From: Bin5 sp034428395
GTDB taxonomy: Bacteria > Chloroflexota > Anaerolineae > Caldilineales > Caldilineaceae
DNA length: 55,695 bases
Direction: 5' to 3'
NCBI GenBank assembly: GCA_034428395.1
Contig: DAOUHX010000020.1
Span: 1 to 55,695 of the forward strand
The translations under genes were made by a program, and so were the position numbers. This document shows positions 1 to 7,892 of this stretch, piece after piece; the first letter of the stretch is position 1, and each line of letters starts with the position of its first letter. The notes below the pieces were generated by a model that searched no databases, had not been told where the DNA came from, and saw only the letters and a list, made by a program, of their open reading frames with translations.

Positions 1-777
1 GCCGTACCTGCTGACATCGCTGACATTGGCCCCGGTCCCATGCCACAGCCTGCCATCGAAGACCATGGCCGTGCCCGCCGGTCCTTCCGCGGCCAGCGTC
101 TCCTCCTCAGCATCCTGCTCTCCCGGAGGTCGGCCGCGCAGGTGGCTGCCGGGGACGAAACGCGTGCCGCCGTTCTCGGCACTGAAGTCACAGAGCATCC
201 ACATGACATTCACGCAAACGCAGGGCGCGATCATGGCGGGCGTTTTTGCCTCCCCGAGATTGGTATGCTGGCGTGTAATCGAGCCCGCTGGCAGGGGAGA
301 AGGGCCGCGCTCGATGGGGTTGGGCATCCACCATTGGTCGGTATGCAGATTCATGGCGACCCCGCCGGGCTTGGCAATGTTGGCGGAGTAGCTGGAGAGC
401 TGGTAGTCACGGCCGAGGAGATGGTCGACGACGGCGCGGGCGCTGGCTGTAGAGAGGATTTGGCGAAAGATCCGCCCTTTGTTGACCAGCATCCAAACAC
501 GCTGATTTACGCCTCCGGCCTTGGCGGTATAAGCCTGCTGTCGGAGGCGTCCGCGGCCGTCCGTAAACGCGCCCCACTGCTGTTTCGGGCCCCCGTCCTC
601 GAAGGCCATGCCCTGTTCGAGTTCTGCGGCGGCCTGCTCTATCAGGCGATCGCGCGCTGCCTCCACTACGTCCTTTTCCAGGGCGTTGGCGATCAGACAG
701 TAGCCGAACCGATCGATATCCTGTTTGGCCTGCTCTATATCCTCGGTCGCGCCTGGCAAGCTTTGGTTGGATGCCAT
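1..777 (-). CDS. Phytanoyl-CoA dioxygenase (PhyH) family protein, C-terminus cut by window edge
   Basis: This is a predicted Fe(II)/2-oxoglutarate-dependent oxygenase of the PhyH superfamily; the substrate cannot be read from sequence. The 259 visible residues contain the metal-binding HxD in LHTDQWW (His145, Asp147), the segment FVPGSH that often follows the fold's core strands, and the distal metal His in LWHGTGAN (His246). An Arg at 257 sits where the 2-oxoglutarate-binding Arg is expected. The ATG at 777 has a strong AGGAGG ribosome binding site 5-6 nt upstream, which fixes the start. The frame is open to base 1, so the last strands and the stop lie outside the window. It diverges from the antiporter-like cluster across about 200 bp in which I see nothing else. 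Confidence 0.85.
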   Translation of the reverse strand, partial: MASNQSLPGATEDIEQAKQDIDRFGYCLIANALEKDVVEAARDRLIEQAAAELEQGMAFEDGGPKQQWGAFTDGRGRLRQQAYTAKAGGVNQRVWMLVNKGRIFRQILSTASARAVVDHLLGRDYQLSSYSANIAKPGGVAMNLHTDQWWMPNPIERGPSPLPAGSITRQHTNLGEAKTPAMIAPCVCVNVMWMLCDFSAENGGTRFVPGSHLRGRPPGEQDAEEETLAAEGPAGTAMVFDGRLWHGTGANVSDVSRYG

Positions 778-973
778 CGCGTTCCTCCTGTTAGGCTGAT
801 GAAGCAACTCTACTTCAATTCGGCCATTTCGGCAATGATCCCTGTGGGGCCGCAGGAGCAAATACAGCGATGGAGTGTCTTCGCGCCCGGCGGGCGGACA
901 GACGGGATCTGGCGCTTCAACCCGATTTCCGCCCTCTGTTTCGGGCGCGGGATTTGCTGTGCTAGAATTGACG

Positions 974-2806
974 ATGATGACTGTCGAAACAGCAGTTTTT
1001 CCGCTGCTCGCCTCTCCTGTCGGCCCTCCTCTTGTGCTGGCGCTGGGGAGCATAACCGTGTGGCTCATGGGCAGACTTATGCGGCCGCTTTTGCGCGGGC
1101 GGGCTGCAGACGGTGCGACCAATGCTTTGAGCGCGGTTGCGCTGCTATTCTGGGGCGCCGCGGCTGCGCTGACGGTTGCGCTCAGGCTGCAGACAGTTGC
1201 TCCCGTTTTCAGTATTCCCTGGCAGCCCTTCTTTGCGACAGGCGCGGACCTTCTCTGGGTGAGCAATGGCTGGAACTGGTATGTCTCCTGCTTGATTCTG
1301 CTGTTGGGCGGCGGGGGACTGCTCTTTAGTGGATTCGGCGGTCAGAGCATGGGGCGAGCTTCAGATGAAAGACAACAGGACGCTGGTCTCACGCTTTCTC
1401 TGTCACTGATTGCCATCGCCAGCGCCCTGTTCTTCACGAGCAGCGACAATCTCCTCACGCTGACCCTGATGTGGGTCGTAATGGACCTATTCATTGTCGG
1501 GCGCAACGCCATTGTACCGACTGTGCACGGTCCTTCACCCACGCGGCAGTTTCAAGGCTTGAGTATGGTCGGCGCGCTCTTACTGCTGATTGGCCTTCTT
1601 CCCGCCGGACCGAGCGGCCCTGCGGAGACTTTGGCCGGGGGCCAGCTTCCCCAAGAGACAGTAATCCTGATGCTGCTGGCCGGGGTAATCAGGGCGGGCG
1701 TTTACCCGCTGCACTTGTGGCTCCTGCCGCACCGGGGCGAGCGCTTGTACATGCCGGACCGGCTTATCGACCAGATGCCTCCGGCCTTGTGCGGTCTGTG
1801 GCTGCTGGGCTGGTCAAGTGGCCTCGCCGCAGAAGGTCTGCTGGCACGGCCTGAAGTGATAGCGCTGGCCATTCTGGGGCTGCTTGGCTCTGCGATCGCG
1901 ACCTTTACCACGACTACGAGACAGGAACACACTACGTTTGTATTGATCACGTCGGTTGGCGTTGCCGGGCTGGCCAGCATTTTGTCGGAAGTCCGCGGAC
2001 CGGCGGCGGTCCTTTGGCCGACCACGACTTTCGCCCTGGGAGGGGGGCTGTGGCTGATCGGAGAACGAATTTGGCGCACTTGGCACTGGCAGATACCGAT
2101 CAGTGTGGGCGTCCTGGCGCTTGTGGGCGTTCCGTTTACGCCTGGGTTTCTGACACAAGGGGCGGTTGCCCAGTTGCTTATGGGTGCCAGCTGCCCGGAC
2201 GAAGCGGCACCCTGCAGCAGATTCGTCGGGGTAATGTGGCCCTATTTTGTCGCCTATACGTTTACGCAGATGATTTATGTTTCCTCTCTTCTGCGCATCT
2301 GGGAGACGGAGCCGGGTGACAACCCAGGGCCGGACGAGGCGCCGGACACCTGGATGGTGGGGCGCCTGCTGATCTACGTCGTCGTGCTGGCGATTCCGTT
2401 GACCGTAGCGGGCGTTTTTCCGCAGATAATCACAGGCATTACCAATTTGGCAGACGCGATTCCACGCAGCGCAGGCGACCCGCCCAGCGCGGTGGCCAGC
2501 TGGCAGGTCTGGCTTACGCTGGCTGGTCCGCTGGCGCTGGGAATCGGCCTCGCAGTGCTGCGTTCGCAGATCAGTGCCAGGCTGAATGCCATTGGGGAGG
2601 CAACGGGGACGACGCCGGCGCTCAGGGCCTGGTCGCGGCGGGTGGCGCGGTTCACGGCACTGGACTGGTTTTCACGCATAACGAGATGGGGGACGAGCAG
2701 CGCGGGCCATGTCTGGGATGCCGGCTTCGAGATTGTCGAGGGGGCCGGCCACGTGGGCTGGGTCCTTGTTTTCGGCATTCTGGGCTACTTTCTGCTCAAT
2801 GTGTAA
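974..2806 (+). CDS. Complex I / Mrp antiporter-type membrane subunit (Proton_antipo_M-like), degenerate channel residues
   Basis: A polytopic protein of about 610 residues with roughly 14-15 hydrophobic helices, resembling the NuoL/M/N and MrpA/D family. The best anchor is IRAGVYPLHLWL, which aligns with the TM7 motif GKSAQxPLHxWL. The proton-channel Lys falls exactly on Arg240, seven residues before His247. In the TM5 region the usual Trp-Glu pair reads WVVMD, so the channel Glu is absent at that position. No NADH- or quinone-binding subunit lies nearby. Two further membrane genes follow in the same direction and probably form one complex with it. The start is either of two adjacent ATGs (974, 977); the Shine-Dalgarno match is poor and a TAGAAT just upstream could be a -10. 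Function as an ion translocator is inference. Confidence 0.75.
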   Translation: MMTVETAVFPLLASPVGPPLVLALGSITVWLMGRLMRPLLRGRAADGATNALSAVALLFWGAAAALTVALRLQTVAPVFSIPWQPFFATGADLLWVSNGWNWYVSCLILLLGGGGLLFSGFGGQSMGRASDERQQDAGLTLSLSLIAIASALFFTSSDNLLTLTLMWVVMDLFIVGRNAIVPTVHGPSPTRQFQGLSMVGALLLLIGLLPAGPSGPAETLAGGQLPQETVILMLLAGVIRAGVYPLHLWLLPHRGERLYMPDRLIDQMPPALCGLWLLGWSSGLAAEGLLARPEVIALAILGLLGSAIATFTTTTRQEHTTFVLITSVGVAGLASILSEVRGPAAVLWPTTTFALGGGLWLIGERIWRTWHWQIPISVGVLALVGVPFTPGFLTQGAVAQLLMGASCPDEAAPCSRFVGVMWPYFVAYTFTQMIYVSSLLRIWETEPGDNPGPDEAPDTWMVGRLLIYVVVLAIPLTVAGVFPQIITGITNLADAIPRSAGDPPSAVASWQVWLTLAGPLALGIGLAVLRSQISARLNAIGEATGTTPALRAWSRRVARFTALDWFSRITRWGTSSAGHVWDAGFEIVEGAGHVGWVLVFGILGYFLLNV

Positions 2807-2944
2807 ACGCGGATGTAACACTACATAGTTCCGGAGAGGGCGGTCGCTGCGGCGATTCAAGCTCGCTGGCTGAGATAAGCGGGCGGCTTTGTGTTCGCCG
2901 ACAGAGCGAGCTCGTTCACAGGGTGACGTTCATAGAACTAGACA

Positions 2945-3688
2945 ATGGATGAATTCTGGTCTTCGTCGGCATTTCACCTCTTTCTCGGGCTTGCCGCGGC
3001 GCTGCCGATCATCTTTTGGGATTGGCGGTTTGCCCTACCCGGCCTGCTGGTTGTGCAACTTGGGACAGGGGCGATATTTGGGTCCGCTTACACGTTGCCA
3101 GCGCCGTGGCCGGCAGTGCATCTGGGCGTGCTGGTCTTTTCTAGCCTCATTCTGCTACTCTCTATATTGCAGACCCGGACCGTTCAAGTCGATCAGGCGG
3201 GCGAATTCAGCTCGATTCTTTTTCGAACACTGGTCCTTGGCATCGCTGCGCTTCTGGTTTGGAGGGCGAGCGGTAGCATTCCGTTGCCGCTTCTGGATGA
3301 TTCGACGAAGCATTTGATGCTTTGGCTTGCTGTCCTGGCGCTGGTCACACTTGGATTGGCGGAGACGGCCCTATTCGGCGGCATAGCCCTCCTCCTCTGG
3401 CTGATTCCGGTCCAGTCATTCTTTTCGGCGCTGTTTCCCTCGCCGGCCGTTATCGTGCCACTGGGAATCTTGGAACTATTGGTAGCTCTGTCTTGCAGTT
3501 ACCTGCTCTTGGTGGATGACAACGTCATGTGGCCCGATGAGATTGCTGCGACCGATCCGGGCCTGCCTTTGGGGGTCCAGCGGCGACTCAGCATCGCGGC
3601 CGGTGCGCGAGTCCTCTGGTATGGCCTCACTTACTGGGTCTATTCGCGGGTCAACCGGCGCCAGCATCACGCAGCGCGAAAAGGTTAG
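2945..3688 (+). CDS. Hypothetical polytopic membrane protein of the antiporter-like cluster
   Basis: A 247-residue protein with about six predicted membrane helices and a basic C-terminal tail; I recognise no family. It sits between two antiporter-type subunits in the same orientation (138 bp after the first, 144 bp before the second), so it is probably a small partner subunit. By position it could play the part of the small complex I or Mrp membrane subunits, but I see no motif that shows this. The start ATG at 2945 has only a weak ribosome binding site. Acidic residues are rare in the helices; the clearest soluble stretch is the loop around DDNVMWPDEIAATDPG near residue 195. Confidence 0.7.
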   Translation: MDEFWSSSAFHLFLGLAAALPIIFWDWRFALPGLLVVQLGTGAIFGSAYTLPAPWPAVHLGVLVFSSLILLLSILQTRTVQVDQAGEFSSILFRTLVLGIAALLVWRASGSIPLPLLDDSTKHLMLWLAVLALVTLGLAETALFGGIALLLWLIPVQSFFSALFPSPAVIVPLGILELLVALSCSYLLLVDDNVMWPDEIAATDPGLPLGVQRRLSIAAGARVLWYGLTYWVYSRVNRRQHHAARKG

Positions 3689-3832
3689 GTGGGTCCGGAC
3701 CATGACCAGAACCGCAGCCGATGCGGCGTCAACCAGGCCAGATCGAGAGATTCTCATGGCCCTTGGGCTCCTGCGAGTGGGGCGCCTTCCGGGAGTTGAC
3801 CCTCTCCTGTTGAAATCGGGCAGCCGCGCGCC

Positions 3833-5251
3833 ATGATTCATATCCCGTTTCCTTCCTTTCTGTTGAGCTTCCTCCTCGCCGCAGCGCTTGGAAGCTTTCT
3901 GCTGCGCCGCTGGGAACGCGCCGTACTGTTTGTTTTTGGGAGTCTGTTGACAGCTATGGGCATTGGGGTGTGGCGGCTGCCCTTGGATTCCCCGCCCCTG
4001 GTGGCGCCCTACTTTCCAGTTGCACTGGACCTGGACGCCGGCATATGGGAGTACGGCCTTCGCCTCCAGTTGAGGGAATCAAACGAGCCTGTCGTCGTTT
4101 CAATTTTTGTACTGTTAGGCGTGGGGATGTTGCTGGCGACGGCGGCAAGCCAGGGCAGGCTGTTCCCCCCATCCGTTTTGCTTGTCGGTCTTGGATATGC
4201 CGGGCTGGCTTTAATCGTGGACGCACCCATGCCGCTGGTCCTCCTGGCGCCAATCTTTCTGGGCATGCTGATCACGGTTGGCGTGTTTTCGATCCAGGTG
4301 GGCGGTGTCAGGGATTCACTGGGGGCGTTTCGGATCATTCTTCCACCGATCCTGTCTATCCCCTTTGTTTTTCTCGCCGCCTGGAACATGGAGCAGCTGC
4401 CGCTCAATCCGCAGGATACACGGATCGCGGCAAACGCGGCGCAACTGCTGGGCGCGGGGATCCTGATACTACTGGCCCCCGTTCCTCTGCACAGCGTGCA
4501 ACCTCAGCTGGGGGAATCCTCGCCTCCGATTGCGTCGGCGCTGGCGATTCTCTTCTTCCAGACGCTAGTTTTGTACGTCGTCTATCTGGCGGCGACAAGC
4601 TACCCTCTGCTGCGGGGAAGTTCGGCATTCAATTTATGGCTTTCATCTGCCGGACTGGTCACCCTGGTGTGGGGGGGCGTCGCCGCGGCGGGGGCAAGCC
4701 ATCCCGGCCGGCTGTGGGGCTACGCCATGCTGCACGACTGGGGGCTGATACTGTTGCTCTTGGCCGGCCCCGATGATCGGAGCCAGCCTTTCATCGTAAC
4801 ACTATTCGCGGTGCGTGTTCTCAGCACCCTGACTGCTGCAACCGGGCTGGCGCAGATGCGCCGGGCAGCGGGGGATCTGGAATTGGACAGTCTCCATGGT
4901 GTGGGAACTCGCCTCCCCTGGAGCACAACCGCCTTCTTGCTGGGCAGTTTGGGGTTGGCCGGTTTTCCCCTGACGGCCGGGTTTCCGGCGCACTGGTCTG
5001 CTTTGCAAGCGCTCGCGGAGGTGGACTGGCGCTTCGCTGCGGTTGTTCTCCTTTCCAGCGGTGGGGTCATTTTCGGATTTGTTCGCATGGTCGGTGTTTT
5101 CTTCGGGCGACTGGAGAATATACACCTACCGCGGGAGCGCCCGCTGGGCATTGCCTATTCCCTCTTTGCGATACTCCTCGTTTCCAGCATCGCGATCGCC
5201 CCGCAGTTGTTCGAGCGGCCAATCGCCAGGACGCTGTTGGCATTGGACTGA
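3833..5251 (+). CDS. Second complex I / Mrp antiporter-type membrane subunit, proton-channel Lys replaced
   Basis: A 472-residue polytopic protein with about 13-14 helices, distantly similar to NuoN/MrpD. The stretch LILLAPVPLHS (His220) matches the TM7 PLH motif, but the residue seven before the His is Leu213, not the channel Lys. GRLWGYAMLHDWGL near residue 300 resembles the TM8 DxKRxLAYSxxxHxG segment without its Asp-Lys. The TM5 helix around IFLGMLITVG lacks the usual Glu. Fold family membership is moderately sure; proton pumping by this subunit is doubtful. It ends the three-gene cluster, followed by 144 bp before the mevalonate genes. The ATG at 3833 has no clear ribosome binding site. 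Confidence 0.72.
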   Translation: MIHIPFPSFLLSFLLAAALGSFLLRRWERAVLFVFGSLLTAMGIGVWRLPLDSPPLVAPYFPVALDLDAGIWEYGLRLQLRESNEPVVVSIFVLLGVGMLLATAASQGRLFPPSVLLVGLGYAGLALIVDAPMPLVLLAPIFLGMLITVGVFSIQVGGVRDSLGAFRIILPPILSIPFVFLAAWNMEQLPLNPQDTRIAANAAQLLGAGILILLAPVPLHSVQPQLGESSPPIASALAILFFQTLVLYVVYLAATSYPLLRGSSAFNLWLSSAGLVTLVWGGVAAAGASHPGRLWGYAMLHDWGLILLLLAGPDDRSQPFIVTLFAVRVLSTLTAATGLAQMRRAAGDLELDSLHGVGTRLPWSTTAFLLGSLGLAGFPLTAGFPAHWSALQALAEVDWRFAAVVLLSSGGVIFGFVRMVGVFFGRLENIHLPRERPLGIAYSLFAILLVSSIAIAPQLFERPIARTLLALD

Positions 5252-5395
5252 ACGGAAGCTGCCAAAACCTTTCCAGCTGACATCTGATAGAGAATGATAG
5301 GGTCCACGAGGTATGGTTTCCATAGCGCGTCGTGGTTTTGCCCTGAGTTCGGCGCGTAGCGTAGTTGGCAGGAGGCCTTAGTCATCGAGTCGAGC

Positions 5396-6748
5396 TTGGA
5401 AGGACCAACTTCACGACTGCGTGGTTTCTATAAGAGGAGTATGGCGGAACGAGTCGCAATCGTTTCCGATCTGGCGTCGCTCAGTCGTCAGGAGAGCGAG
5501 CTGCTGGCCGCCGGCATGGACGTCGAAAAGGCCGACAAGATGGTGGAAAACGTGGTCGGCCGCTACACCTTGCCCCTTGGGGTCGGCGCCAACTTTCTGA
5601 TCGACGGCCAGCAGCACCTGATTCCCATGGCGATCGAGGAGCCCTCGGTTGTGGCCGCCGTCAGCTCAGGCGCGTTGCTGGCACGGGCGGGGGGCGGATT
5701 CCATACGGGCAGTACTGATCCAGTCATGATCGCGCAAATCCAACTGCTTGATGTGCCGGACGCCGAAGCAGCGGAGCGCGCAATCCTTGCGGCCCGACCG
5801 CAGATCCTGGCCGCGGCCGACAGGAGCCCGACGTTATCGCGACTTGGCGGAGGACCCAAGGGAATAGAAGTCCGCCATCTGCCGGACACGCAAGCGGGTG
5901 CGATGCTTGTCGTGCACCTGTTGATCGACTGTCGCGACGCGATGGGCGCCAACGCGGTGAACACGGCCGCTGAGGCGGCGGCGCCTCTCCTGGTGAAGTT
6001 GAGCGGGGGGCGCGCCGGCCTTCGAATTCTCTCAAACCTGAGTGACAGACGGCGTGCATGGGCCGAGGTCGAGATTCCGGCCGAAGCTTTTGACAGTGAA
6101 GATGCCCGCGGCGCTGAGACCATTGAAAGGATCGCTGAGGCGAACGCCTTTGCCGCAGCCGATCCCTACCGGGCAGTGACGCACAACAAGGGCATCTTCA
6201 ACGGCATTGACGCGGTCCTTGTGGCGACAGGCAACGATTGGAGAGCGGTCGAGGCCGGCGCCCACGCATGGGCCGCACGCGATGGCAGGTACCGCGGCCT
6301 GACCGAATGGAAGGTGCGGGCTTGCGGCGGCTCCATGTCGCTCTATGGGCGGCTGGAACTGCCGCTAGCTGTTGGCGTGGTTGGCGGCGCGACGCGTAGT
6401 CATCCGACGGCGCGACTTGCTCTGAAAATCCTGCAACCTCTCGGCCATGGCCGGAGTTCGGCATACGGAATCGGGGCGGAAAGGCTGGGCAGGATAATCA
6501 CCGCAGTGGGTCTCGCCCAGAATCTGGCCGCGCAGCGTGCGCTGACAACGACAGGCATCCAGAAGGGGCACATGCAACTCCATGCACGGCAGATGGCTGT
6601 GGCGGCAGGCGCAGAGGGTGAATCCGTGGAGCGGATCGCGGCCGCGCTGGTGGCGGATGGAGAGATACGCGTCGAACGGGCCAGAGAGTTGTTGCGGGAA
6701 GAAGAGGCCCAAGAGTCGACCGAGAAGGCGGGGGGTCAGAGCCCCTGA
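5396..6748 (+). CDS. mvaA: Hydroxymethylglutaryl-CoA reductase, class II
   Basis: Interconverts HMG-CoA and mevalonate in the cytosol. The 450-residue length and the whole sequence follow the class II (Pseudomonas mevalonii type) enzyme. The family N-terminal SRL motif is at residues 6-8. The catalytic set is complete: Glu82 in EEPSVVAA, Lys265 in THNKGIFNGID, Asp281 in TGNDWRAVEAGAHA and His392 in QKGHMQLHAR. The next gene encodes HMG-CoA synthase, so the enzyme most likely runs in the biosynthetic direction here although the class was first known from mevalonate degradation. The start is uncertain: TTG 5396 keeps the conserved N-terminus but its AGGAGG is about 20 nt away, while ATG 5441 has GAGGAG only 1 nt away and would remove SRL. 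Confidence 0.95.
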   Translation: MEGPTSRLRGFYKRSMAERVAIVSDLASLSRQESELLAAGMDVEKADKMVENVVGRYTLPLGVGANFLIDGQQHLIPMAIEEPSVVAAVSSGALLARAGGGFHTGSTDPVMIAQIQLLDVPDAEAAERAILAARPQILAAADRSPTLSRLGGGPKGIEVRHLPDTQAGAMLVVHLLIDCRDAMGANAVNTAAEAAAPLLVKLSGGRAGLRILSNLSDRRRAWAEVEIPAEAFDSEDARGAETIERIAEANAFAAADPYRAVTHNKGIFNGIDAVLVATGNDWRAVEAGAHAWAARDGRYRGLTEWKVRACGGSMSLYGRLELPLAVGVVGGATRSHPTARLALKILQPLGHGRSSAYGIGAERLGRIITAVGLAQNLAAQRALTTTGIQKGHMQLHARQMAVAAGAEGESVERIAAALVADGEIRVERARELLREEEAQESTEKAGGQSP

Positions 6749-6761
6749 CAGGAGAGAACAG

Positions 6762-7868
6762 ATGCTGAGTCAACCGAACAAACCGGTCGGACTTGTAGGC
6801 TACGGCGCCTATGTGCCGCGTTTCCGCCTACCGGGCGCAGAGATTAACCGAATCTGGAGCGGAGAAATGGGCGTCGAAGAGCCAGCGCCCCACAAGGGTG
6901 AGGGCAGGCCCAATGGGCAGAAGGTGGCCAGCCCGATCAAGGAGAAGGCGGTACCGGGATTGGACGAGGACACCGCGACGATGAGTATCGAGGCCGCCCG
7001 CAACGCGCTGGCGCGCTCCGAGGTCGATCCACAGCGGATCCGGGCGGTTTGGGTCGGCAGCGAGAGTCATCCCTACGCGGTCAAGCCAACGGGTACCATA
7101 GTCGCCGAAGCGATCGGCGCCACGCCGGCTACGCAGGCGGCGGACTTGCAGTTCGCGTGTAAGGCGGGAACGGAGGCGATGCAAGCCGCCATTGGCTTCG
7201 TGGGCAGCGGAATGGCGCCGTATGCGCTTGCGATAGGTATGGACACCGCCCAGGGGCGCCCGGGAGACGCTCTCGAGTACACCGCCGGCGCCGGCGGCGC
7301 GGCCATGCTGATCGGCGCGGCAGAGGAGTCCGTCGCGGTCATCGAGCGCAGCCTGAGCTTCGTGTCGGACACAACTGACTTCTGGCGCAGGCCGCGCCAA
7401 AGCTACCCCAGCCATGCCGAGCGCTTCAGCGGGGACCCCGGCTACTTCAGCCATCTCATTTCGGCTGCGGAGCAGATGATGGATGAGCTGGGCGTGACGG
7501 CTGCGGCATTCGACCACGTTGTTGTGCATCAGCCCAACGTAAAGTTCCCTGTCCGGGCGATGCGGGCGTTGGGATTCAGACAGGACCAGTGGGAATGCGG
7601 GCTGCTGGTGGGAGAAATCGGCAACACTTATGCCGGGTCCGCGATCGTCGGACTGACCGCGATTCTGGACGAAGCCGAACCGGGACAACGCGTGCTCGTT
7701 GTCAGTTACGGAAGCGGGGCCGGTTCCGACGTATTCGCTCTGCGCCTGACGGAACGCCTGCTGGAATCACGGAATCGTGCGCCCGGCACGCGCGACTACA
7801 TCCGTCGGCGCGTAGAAATCGACTATGCACAGTACGCACGTTTGCGGGGAAAACTGGCGCTGCAGTAG
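6762..7868 (+). CDS. Hydroxymethylglutaryl-CoA synthase, archaeal-type
   Basis: A thiolase-superfamily enzyme condensing acetyl-CoA with acetoacetyl-CoA to HMG-CoA, the committed step before mvaA. The 368-residue protein shows the nucleophile Cys133 in QFACKAGTEA, the catalytic-type His256 in VVVHQPN, and the glycine-rich EYTAGAGGAAML and VVSYGSGAGSDVF segments of the fold. Its short length and motif wording are those of the archaeal/Chloroflexota enzyme rather than the longer eukaryotic or low-GC Gram-positive form. ATG 6762 has AGGAGAG 6 nt upstream and lies 13 nt after mvaA, so the two are one operon. In Archaea this enzyme is often encoded with a thiolase and a DUF35 protein; neither is here. 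Confidence 0.92.
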   Translation: MLSQPNKPVGLVGYGAYVPRFRLPGAEINRIWSGEMGVEEPAPHKGEGRPNGQKVASPIKEKAVPGLDEDTATMSIEAARNALARSEVDPQRIRAVWVGSESHPYAVKPTGTIVAEAIGATPATQAADLQFACKAGTEAMQAAIGFVGSGMAPYALAIGMDTAQGRPGDALEYTAGAGGAAMLIGAAEESVAVIERSLSFVSDTTDFWRRPRQSYPSHAERFSGDPGYFSHLISAAEQMMDELGVTAAAFDHVVVHQPNVKFPVRAMRALGFRQDQWECGLLVGEIGNTYAGSAIVGLTAILDEAEPGQRVLVVSYGSGAGSDVFALRLTERLLESRNRAPGTRDYIRRRVEIDYAQYARLRGKLALQ

Positions 7869-7892
7869 GAGCGCAAAAGAGGAGAGACTGGC

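Noticed and set aside
40..1329. Long plus-strand open frame of 429 codons at the left edge
   Set aside because: It is antisense to the PhyH-family gene, whose metal motifs and ribosome site are clear, and it runs into the antiporter gene in another frame. Its translation shows no family features.
974..5251. Respiratory complex I (nuo) operon
   Set aside because: Only antiporter-type subunits are present, their key residues are changed, and no nuoA-K small subunits or NADH/quinone modules are found around them.
974..5251. DAB-type inorganic carbon uptake system
   Set aside because: DabB is an antiporter-type protein, but no DabA-like zinc protein is encoded beside these genes.
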